Assembly: GCA_029433525.1 (NCBI GenBank)
Contig: JAQTIF010000001.1
Span: 1,550,001-1,614,000 of the forward strand
Direction of reading: 5' to 3'
DNA from: Enterobacteriaceae bacterium ESL0689
Lineage (GTDB): Bacteria > Pseudomonadota > Gammaproteobacteria > Enterobacterales > Enterobacteriaceae
DNA length: 64,000 nucleotides
In this document: one piece after another, positions 17,464 through 23,999 of the stretch
Numbering within the stretch: position 1 is the first letter of the stretch
Layout: each line of letters starts with the position of its first letter
The notes under the pieces: model-generated
Databases searched by the model: none
Seen by the model: only the letters and a program-made list of their open reading frames with translations
What the model was told of the DNA's origin: nothing
Made by a program: the position numbers and the translations under genes

Positions 17464-17823
17464 TCAGTGGTAGGTGTAACGCCATCCTCCCTTATCAGTA
17501 GTCACGATGACTTCTGAAGCCACGCAGTTATTATAAAAATTCACTTTGACTGACTGACCGTAGTGCAGGGTGGCAGGCAGAATAGTTTCTTTGTTCACGG
17601 AGGACATAAACTTTTTGTTATCGATGCGACAATTACCCCGGTTCACGTCTATGTTTTCAACTTTGATACTGTCATCCAGGGAGGTGACCACTACAGTGAC
17701 GTAGCGCGTTCCGGCGGGGTGAACCTGATTACTGGTCTCCACTTTTATCGGAGGCGTCGGAGCGGCCATCACCGATGCCGGCAGTAAAAGTAAAGCGGGT
17801 ATCAACCCGTATTTGATATTCAT
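17464..17823 (-). CDS. Exported periplasmic protein (YfjT-like position)
   Basis: 119 residues with a clear signal peptide (MNIKYGLIPALLLLPASVMA, cleavage after ASVMA). The mature part is beta-rich and contains two Cys (RGNC and YNNC) that may form a disulfide. Proteins of this size and look occur in the cargo of CP4-57-type islands at the same position, but the exact family name is uncertain. Function unknown. Confidence 0.6.
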   Translation of the reverse strand: MNIKYGLIPALLLLPASVMAAPTPPIKVETSNQVHPAGTRYVTVVVTSLDDSIKVENIDVNRGNCRIDNKKFMSSVNKETILPATLHYGQSVKVNFYNNCVASEVIVTTDKGGWRYTYH

Positions 17824-17917
17824 AATGTATTCCTTAGAGGAGCCACGCCAGAGCGCTGATACCCGTCTTTTGGGTTAAAGCTGATATAAGCGCAGCTGCG
17901 TGACAATGTGCTGAGGG

Positions 17918-18430
17918 TTACGGTTGAGGTGGGGTATCGGACGTCGTCTGAACCTGCTGATGAATAATGCGGTGCTTTGCCAGGGCCTGCGGCATATCGT
18001 TGATGCAGTAGTTGATGTAGAAAACGTTGAAAACCACGGTGTAGAACGCGTTCATCTTCAGGTCAAAGCGGAAGGTGTTCAGCGCATAGTGACGCAGTGC
18101 AGTACGGGCTTTGAAAGCCCAGACGATATACATGACGGCACAGGCAAGTGACAGCACCGCACTTAACCCCAGCAGGGCATCGCTGGTCGGGTCGTAGCCT
18201 GCGAGGTCCGGAGAGGCCATTGCCGCCATCTGTCGCCCGACGCCAAAGCAGACGGCCAGCCAGATGATGAACAGATTGCCGTAAAGCGGATATCCCGTTG
18301 TCTCGCTGATAATCTCCTGCTTTTTGTACAGCCAGAGCAGCGGCCAGACACCGAAGGTGACGATGCTGAGCAGAACAAAATGCAGGGTGGGTGTTGCCAG
18401 TCGCTGGCTGAGGAGAGAAATATCGTTCAT
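17918..18430 (-). CDS. DUF4234-like inner-membrane protein
   Basis: 170 residues with four hydrophobic segments: FVLLSIVTFGVWPLLWLYK (about 18-36), NLFIIWLAVCFGVG, LLGLSAVLSLACAVMYIVW and a weaker one near FYTVVFNVFYINYC. The first segment with its T-F-G-V-W-P-L-x-W-L-Y-K pattern is typical of DUF4234-type membrane proteins. It lies between two exported proteins in the island operon. Function unknown. Confidence 0.6.
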   Translation of the reverse strand: MNDISLLSQRLATPTLHFVLLSIVTFGVWPLLWLYKKQEIISETTGYPLYGNLFIIWLAVCFGVGRQMAAMASPDLAGYDPTSDALLGLSAVLSLACAVMYIVWAFKARTALRHYALNTFRFDLKMNAFYTVVFNVFYINYCINDMPQALAKHRIIHQQVQTTSDTPPQP

Positions 18431-18488
18431 ACAACATGTATCCTTACTGGTTTTAGTGATAAGTCAGACGATTGCCTGACATTCAGGG

Positions 18489-18956
18489 TCAGAGTGCGAA
18501 TTTTGATACGCACCCGTGAGTGTTAAAGGCGGGCAGGACTTTACCGGCACCATTCAGTGTGAACAGGGCAGGGCGGACGCCATCACCGGTGACCAGCACC
18601 TGCTTACCGGTGCGCAGTGCGTTCCAGGCAAACGTGAGGCTGCTATCGCCTGCATGATTGTCAGAGTCGCTGATGTCAATGGGTTCACCGCCGTCAACCC
18701 GGACCTGAAGCGTTTTGCCGCTGTCCATGCTGACCTGTAGTCCCGTGGCGTCCGTGAATATGACGCTGGCAGGCTGAGAGCCGTAATCATCGCAGGCCAG
18801 ATACAGCTGTGACTGCCCCTTACCCAGAATCACAAACTCAGACGTCCCCTGGGCCCAGCCCTTGCTCCACGTCTCATGATTACCAAAGGCCTGTACCATG
18901 GTGGGCACCAGCGCACAGGTCAGCATTAAAGCGGTGTTTATTAGTTTTCTTTTCAT
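18489..18956 (-). CDS. Exported island protein
   Basis: 155 residues with a signal peptide (MKRKLINTALMLTCALVPTMVQA). The mature protein is beta-rich with two Cys (YLACDD and THGC). An AGGAGATAAAG-type ribosome binding site precedes ATG 18956 on the minus strand. It heads the run of minus-strand cargo genes, so the promoter should lie between 18957 and about 19100. I do not recognise the family. Confidence 0.6.
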   Translation of the reverse strand: MKRKLINTALMLTCALVPTMVQAFGNHETWSKGWAQGTSEFVILGKGQSQLYLACDDYGSQPASVIFTDATGLQVSMDSGKTLQVRVDGGEPIDISDSDNHAGDSSLTFAWNALRTGKQVLVTGDGVRPALFTLNGAGKVLPAFNTHGCVSKFAL

Positions 18957-19104
18957 TTCTTTATCTCCTTACCGGGAACCCGAAAGCACAGCTTCCGTAC
19001 CGGGATTTTTATTTATCTGTATGATTTTTAATGAAACTCAGGTCGCTACAGAAAGCCCCTGAGGATTCTATAGCCACAAAAGTGCGGTGGATAACGATGA
19101 AATT

Positions 19105-19132
19105 CGATCGAACCGATCGACAAAATCGATCG
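19105..19132. promoter_or_regulatory. Cluster of three CGATCG palindromes
   Basis: CGATCG occurs at 19105-19110, 19114-19119 and 19127-19132. Two are followed by A and the set is spaced 9 and 13 bases apart. It lies about 150 bases upstream of the minus-strand cargo operon and could be an operator for an island regulator. The stretch 19133-19640 otherwise shows no supported gene. Confidence 0.3.
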
Positions 19133-19644
19133 TGGTTGAGCAAAATGCTTATCGAAAAGCAGGCAGATTTAACGATTACCTGGCCCTGTTGCAGAAGGGT
19201 GATGTGTATCTGAAAATTTGCTGGAAAGTGTGGGGCCTACAGGAAGGTGTGCTCAGTGGCATTTACGTTAAGCGGCCTACGTCGCTGTGTGGATCCGGGG
19301 CATTATCTGTCGAATATCAGGTATTTTGCGTGGCGTAAATGTTGCCTGTTAGACGGTTAAATTATGATCATATAGGTTGTTATATTATATGAGTGATTAA
19401 CGTTAACTTGAGAGTAAAATAATCGATTTGTTTATCCTGAAATAACGTTGATTGATATTTTCTTCTTCTATTGTAGTTTTGTCGATATTAAGCTTTTGCC
19501 TGTCGGGTTGGTAATATACCTATATAGAAGGATATCACTGTATGGATATTATTATCAGACTGTTGTTATTGAAATAAGAAGTGCAATTGACAGGGGGTTA
19601 TTCTAAAGATTTCATTATAAGAATATCCTTATTCAACAAGTATT

Positions 19645-19740
19645 AAACACACTGTTTGCTGTGTCCAACTGAAGGGCATTACACCCACAGCATACTCCTG
19701 ACAGTCATAAAGTACGCAGGTGGTCTGGTCACAGACCTGC
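19645..19740 (+). ncRNA. Candidate C4/CI-type antisense RNA of P4-like elements
   Basis: The segment upstream of the Gp2-like gene contains several small hairpins: ACAC...GTGT around 19646-19664, GGGCATTACACCC (19674-19686), and GGTCTG-GTCA-CAGACC (19722-19737), with an overlapping alternative pairing GCAGGT (19716-19721) / ACCTGC (19735-19740). P4-family elements encode a short immunity RNA (CI, Rfam C4 family) in this position that folds and pairs with its own leader transcript to cause early termination. The identification rests on layout and recalled sequence style only. Confidence 0.4.
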
Positions 19741-19822
19741 TATATCTCCTCATCACTCTTTAAAAGTAATTTATTACTCCAGCATTGTATCTTATTGAAC
19801 AACTAACTTAAGGACAGTACTC

Positions 19823-20440
19823 ATGAGTTTCAATACGCACTACCACTACCCACTGAATCGGAACCATGTTAAACGTATTCAGGACACCTTGAATAAATCA
19901 CTTGATGAATATTCCCGTACATTAGTCCTGAGGGTCGATTTACGCCTACCTGATTTCAATACTGCCTGTTATAACGCTGATTCATCGTTAATTACCCGAT
20001 TCATTGCCTCCCTGAACGCTCAGGTTAATACAAATTTACTGAACAGACAGAATGCAGGTAAGCGGGTTCATCCTTGTCGGGTTCGTTATATCTGGACCCG
20101 TGAGTTCGGTAACTGTGGTAAGAAACACTATCATGTTGCATTACTGCTCAATCGTGAAAACTTTGCGTATCCGGGGAATTATCGGTCAGTAAACGGTGAG
20201 TATTCACACAATCTGGCCTTGATGATTATGGAAGCCTGGGTACGGGCACTGAGGCTAAACGATGAGCAGTATTACTCACTGGTGGAGTTTCCTGACAATG
20301 GTTATTACCACCTCAGTAAAAACAGTGCTGATTTTACCACGCAGTACGCTGAAGTGACGACTCGTATTAATTACCTGGCTAAAGAATACAGCAAGGACTA
20401 TTCAGACGGTCAGCGTAATTTCGGGTGTAGCCAGTACTGA
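19823..20440 (+). CDS. Inovirus-Gp2-like / YfjJ-YagK family protein
   Basis: 205 residues; ATG 19823 follows AAGGACAG. Motifs include LVLRVDLRLP, then RYIWTREFGNCGKKHYHVALLLN (with the H-x-H metal-type pattern in KKHYHVA, as in rolling-circle replication proteins), and INYLAKEYSKDY with the Tyr and Lys of a Rep-like active site. This matches the YagK/YfjJ family, annotated as inovirus Gp2-like. In CP4-type prophages the gene sits near alpA and yfjI, as here. It may act in replication of the element. Confidence 0.8.
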   Translation: MSFNTHYHYPLNRNHVKRIQDTLNKSLDEYSRTLVLRVDLRLPDFNTACYNADSSLITRFIASLNAQVNTNLLNRQNAGKRVHPCRVRYIWTREFGNCGKKHYHVALLLNRENFAYPGNYRSVNGEYSHNLALMIMEAWVRALRLNDEQYYSLVEFPDNGYYHLSKNSADFTTQYAEVTTRINYLAKEYSKDYSDGQRNFGCSQY

Positions 20441-20549
20441 TTACGTATAAGTATTTTTTTATCCGTACCGCAGATGTTATGACAGAGTGCCGGATTAACA
20501 TTTACCGGTGCTCCTGTCTTCCCTTTCCTTAAGACAGAGAGAAAACGTC

Positions 20550-20768
20550 ATGACAACTGCTAACACTAATACCAGTCTGCTGAGTGATAAACTCGTGGAT
20601 ATGGCTTTTATCACTGAGTTCACCGGGTTAAGTGATAAATGGTTCTACAAATTAATACAGGACGGTCAGTTTCCTAAGCCTATTAAGCTCGGGCGTAGCT
20701 CTCGCTGGCTTAAAAGTGAAATCGAAGTCTGGGTGCTGGAGCGTATTACAATCTCTCGCGACTTATAG
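20550..20768 (+). CDS. alpA: AlpA-family transcriptional regulator/excisionase
   Basis: 72 residues from ATG 20550, chosen because the region upstream (GACAGAGAGAAAACGTC) gives a purine-rich binding site and the longer frame to 20508 is not family-like. The protein has the AlpA winged-helix pattern: DMAFITEFTGLSDKWFYKLI, then GQFPKPIKLGRSSRWLKSEI, then VWVLERI. AlpA proteins activate integrase expression and so excision of CP4-57-type prophages. Since the integrase here is a fragment, its normal target is gone. Confidence 0.85.
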   Translation: MTTANTNTSLLSDKLVDMAFITEFTGLSDKWFYKLIQDGQFPKPIKLGRSSRWLKSEIEVWVLERITISRDL

Positions 20769-21157
20769 CGGTGCTACGCCTGTTGCAACCTGGTATAATG
20801 TTGCCAGAATACCGTTGTGTATTCTTATAAAATAAATAGTATGTTTATTTAAATATAATTTTACAGAGGCGTAGGGGATGAGAGTTGCACTCCTTCACCG
20901 CATTCTTGTGCTTTCGAATTTGAGAGTGTGGCGCATATCTTACAGAGAACGATTCTAAGGTACGAATGTTGAATGTCTGTTTTTTGAGCGTTTGTGTGTA
21001 ATTTTTATAATTCAAATATATAAAAACCCGCTAAAACGTATGAAATAGCGGGTTTTAAGAATAAATAATACAGTAAAAGATAAATAATTGTTCGTTTATT
21101 GTACTGTCATGGCTGTGGTGCCCAGCCTTCATATGAAGGTGTTTTTGGTTTTGTAAA
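20769..21157. other. Intergenic region between convergent alpA and DUF3987 genes
   Basis: No gene is supported. It is A/T-rich and contains a shared terminator hairpin (21023-21056). Confidence 0.6.
21023..21056. terminator. Bidirectional terminator
   Basis: Perfect 10-bp stem AAAACCCGCT (21023-21032) / AGCGGGTTTT (21047-21056) with 14-base loop. The T run on each strand lets it serve both the alpA-side transcript and the DUF3987 gene, whose stop codon is about 100 bases away. Confidence 0.75.
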
Positions 21158-22756
21158 TTATTTTGCTTTTAATCTGATATCTGATAAGTCGATGTGGAAA
21201 CAGGGTCTGAAAGCTGTAGAGTCTGCCGCACGTATATTATGGGCGGGAGTGTTTCTTGGTTGCGGGTAGAGACCATCATGATTAAGTGCTGAAATATAAA
21301 TGGTGTCGTTGGATATTGAATTGTAGAGTATAACATCTCCCTGGCCAACGAGGTGATTCAGGACTGGCGTCAGCTTCTCCACCTTTCTTAGCTTATTTGG
21401 TCCATACTGTTCAATCTCACCTGTTGTTATGGCTCCGTTCTCTTTTTTAGAGCGGGACAGTATAAACTGGTACAGTTTAAGGACGTCCTGTGTAAATTCA
21501 ATACGCTCAGGGGTGTCAAAGAAAATACGGTTAGTTGCATTCAGGTACCAGTCAGTGATTTCAATACAGTTATCCATGATATCTTCACTGATTTCATTTG
21601 CGCTCTCGTTGCAGATGTACTGAAAGATGGCAGCCATTCTTAGTGTATTTGTGCTGGATTTAACTGCAAATTCGCGAATGTAATAAAGCTCGTTACCTGG
21701 TTTTATATTATTTAATAATGACTCTCTGTGTTTCTTCCAGATATTAAGTGCATTATCTGACAGTGTTAACTGCGTTTTTGCTGTTTCATTATTATCAATG
21801 CGTTCTTTTTGTTTGCTAAGCAGTAAATCCAGCCTTTCATGAAATTCTCTGATTTCTGACCAGTGCTCTCCATGTGCTAATGCCTCAGCACCGTAGTGTT
21901 CAAGGTTATCCGTTCTGATGAATAAAAAACGGGATAAAAAGCCACTTTCTTTGAATATTTTACCGTGTACCTCCATAAAGCTTTCAAACACCCCGGGTTG
22001 TGTCATGAGTGACGCTGTTAAACAGGGCGTAAAATGACAGTCTATTGTTCCACCCCGACGGAAGTGATAGGAACTACCATCCCAGGCATTATTTAAAAAA
22101 CCTATCTTGTTCTTGGGGCGATTACCAAAATAAGTTATCGCCTCATCGGTAATGAGCCCGGCATTGGGATATCGGCTGAGGCCATAAATCAGATCGGTTG
22201 CTGCAGTATCATTATAGATAATCTGAGGCGGTACTGGCTCCCGGGGTTTTGACCTGGTGTGCTCAACAATTTTTCTGGATTCGAATTCTCCATTGAAATT
22301 TTTGTCAATGGCCTTGCGGAGATTTCTAATGAGTGTTTTGTTCTTTATTTTCCATACCTCTATTTTTGCATCATAATCCGCTTTTTTATCACTGTATTCG
22401 TGCCGCATTCTTTCATCAAAATCATAGAAAGGTTTCATAATGATATTTTTGACAGTGGATTTCCCTGCACCAGATTCTGCAATTGAAAAAAAGTAGAGAG
22501 AGCAGGGGGTTGGTGTATTTGTGTGTGGCTGGATCACTTCAATGAGCGACTGACAGGCAAGCGAAGCTGCGGTGAGTACGGTATTTGCGATTAACTCAAC
22601 AGGGATTTGAGTGCCATGATGTAAGGCACCAAGAGGCTTCGATAATATTTCCGGGAAAAGATAGACCGGATAAGGAGGCAATGACCGTTCACTCGGATAG
22701 TCGGAAAGGTCAGGACGGGGGGCTCTGTCCACCCAGGTTAAATCATTTTTATTCAC
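21158..22756 (-). CDS. DUF3987 P-loop ATPase (YfjI-like)
   Basis: 532 residues. A Walker A motif AESGAGKST lies at residues 93-101 after SLYFFSI, and a Walker B-like segment NAGLITDEAITYFGN follows near residue 215. The start MNKNDLTWVDRAPRPDLSDYP and the YPVYLFPE segment are typical of the DUF3987 family, including YfjI of CP4-57. The C-terminal part carries LRMAAIFQYI and a helical region that may bind DNA. These proteins resemble primase-helicase partners on mobile elements. It probably acted in replication of the element together with the Gp2-like protein. Confidence 0.85.
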   Translation of the reverse strand: MNKNDLTWVDRAPRPDLSDYPSERSLPPYPVYLFPEILSKPLGALHHGTQIPVELIANTVLTAASLACQSLIEVIQPHTNTPTPCSLYFFSIAESGAGKSTVKNIIMKPFYDFDERMRHEYSDKKADYDAKIEVWKIKNKTLIRNLRKAIDKNFNGEFESRKIVEHTRSKPREPVPPQIIYNDTAATDLIYGLSRYPNAGLITDEAITYFGNRPKNKIGFLNNAWDGSSYHFRRGGTIDCHFTPCLTASLMTQPGVFESFMEVHGKIFKESGFLSRFLFIRTDNLEHYGAEALAHGEHWSEIREFHERLDLLLSKQKERIDNNETAKTQLTLSDNALNIWKKHRESLLNNIKPGNELYYIREFAVKSSTNTLRMAAIFQYICNESANEISEDIMDNCIEITDWYLNATNRIFFDTPERIEFTQDVLKLYQFILSRSKKENGAITTGEIEQYGPNKLRKVEKLTPVLNHLVGQGDVILYNSISNDTIYISALNHDGLYPQPRNTPAHNIRAADSTAFRPCFHIDLSDIRLKAK

Positions 22757-22850
22757 GTTGTACCCCTTGTTTATTTTCCTTTAAGCATAAAACAAAGGGC
22801 GGGTAAAATGCGATAGTGCTGTCTTTTAAGCGAACTGGATATCATCACGA

Positions 22851-23080
22851 ATGTTCTCGTCGAAGGAAACTACTTTCATACTGGTTGCACTGGAGCGGGA
22901 GTTAACGGTTATGACCGTCATACTGACGGTACATGACGAAGTGCTGACCGAAGCCCCCGGCTATTTCCACGAATACCTGAGTACTCCGCCCGTCACTAGC
23001 CTCGCATGGACATTAGATCTGCCACTGTCTTCTGGTGAGTTCGGGGCTTACCATCACAAAAATAATCGATCTTTACATGC
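22851..23080 (+). pseudogene. Scrap of a phage family A DNA polymerase C-terminus
   Basis: The frame reads VILTVHDEVLTEAP, the motif C (H-D-E) region of family A DNA polymerases as found in phages. It is followed by TPPVTSLAWTLDLPLSSGEFGAYHHK, which matches their last residues (P-P-x-W-A-x-x-L-P-L-x-x-x-G-F-x-A-Y-R). The remaining polymerase is absent and the frame runs on into the next gene. It shows that another phage contributed DNA here. Confidence 0.6.
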
Positions 23081-23090
23081 GCATGATTGG

Positions 23091-23114
23091 TGTGTATTGT
23101 TGTTTGTATACACA
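23091..23114. promoter_or_regulatory. Inverted repeat upstream of small DNA-binding-like gene
   Basis: TGTGTAT (23091-23097) and ATACACA (23108-23114) form a 7-base inverted repeat with a 10-base spacer, ending 24 bases before ATG 23139. This is a plausible site for autoregulation by the gene product. Confidence 0.35.
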
Positions 23115-23138
23115 CAAAACGGATGGGGTTCAGGTTGT

Positions 23139-23471
23139 ATGAAAACACGTTCAAATATTATGCTGGATGATCAAATTAAACGCATCCTCAGCGAAATCGC
23201 TAAACAACAGGGCGACAGTCTGAGTGATCAGATTAATCGACGCTTATCGGCTTCTCTTACGTTAGAAGAGCGTATAGGGGAAAAACCAGAATGGATGAAA
23301 CATATGGAACCCTATATTGCTACGCATTTTGCCAATATGGAGATCCCACTCCCACCTGAACTGCAGATTATCCAGGATCAATTGGATAACGCCGATAGTG
23401 CGATTTCGCAGATATTGCGGGTAAAAGACTACTTACGAGAGAAATTCAATGAAGTAGCTAAAAATATCTAA
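23139..23471 (+). CDS. Putative ribbon-helix-helix-like small protein
   Basis: 110 residues from ATG 23139; the longer frame to 22851 runs through polymerase-derived sequence and is unlikely. The N-terminus (MKTRSNIMLDDQIKRILSEIAKQQGDSLSDQINRRL, given in parts as NIMLDDQIKRIL and QGDSLSDQINRRL) has the strand-helix-helix look of CopG/Arc-type DNA-binding proteins. The C-terminal half is a long helix (QDQLDNADSAISQILRVKDY), probably for oligomerisation. An inverted repeat sits just upstream. No partner toxin gene is evident downstream. Confidence 0.5.
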   Translation: MKTRSNIMLDDQIKRILSEIAKQQGDSLSDQINRRLSASLTLEERIGEKPEWMKHMEPYIATHFANMEIPLPPELQIIQDQLDNADSAISQILRVKDYLREKFNEVAKNI

Positions 23472-23999
23472 CAATCACACTGTCGGGCAAGGATGTCTGT
23501 CTGTCCGTTGGTATAAGGGAAGTGGTCAGTGCACCGGAATGCAAAATAGTGCTGATGATGAACATGGATATGCCGGGCGTGGCGCAAAACGAATCATCCA
23601 CTGATGGTGTGCAGCAGGAGGTGTATGCCATTATCGTCTTCAACGCTGGCCGATAATAACGCGTACTACAGGGCTGAGGGTAATGCGTTTCTCTGCAAAG
23701 AGGCCATACGCCGGTAAGACCAGCACATCGTCCTGCCAGTCCTGGTAGCAGATGCGTGATGTTAACCTGCGTCAGGTTAACCTCCCCAGCGTGGTGCTCC
23801 AGGTTCCTGCGTATCCCGCTGAATTCCACTGGTGTTATCCGCCTCCCCATAACATGCGCCCCCGCAACAGACTGAATCAACATCAGTATCAGCACGGGAG
23901 GTCGGGGCAGGGGGGGCAGCGATTTTCGTCGGTATGCTGGTCATTCTGGCGGGCAGATGCCCGTGACCCGCCGCAACGAAAATTTCAGCGAGAGCGGTA
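23472..23999. other. Region without a recognisable gene
   Basis: Open frames here, including one of 145 codons on the minus strand (23458-23895), show no family motif and have Cys/Thr/Ser-rich unlikely composition. The segment looks like decayed coding sequence of unknown origin. Confidence 0.5.

Noticed and set aside
19087..19338. 83-codon plus-strand frame upstream of the Gp2-like gene
   Set aside because: It contains the CGATCG cluster, lacks a binding site and shows no recognisable protein pattern.
23458..23895. 145-codon minus-strand frame
   Set aside because: No family motif, odd composition and no binding site; treated as decayed sequence.
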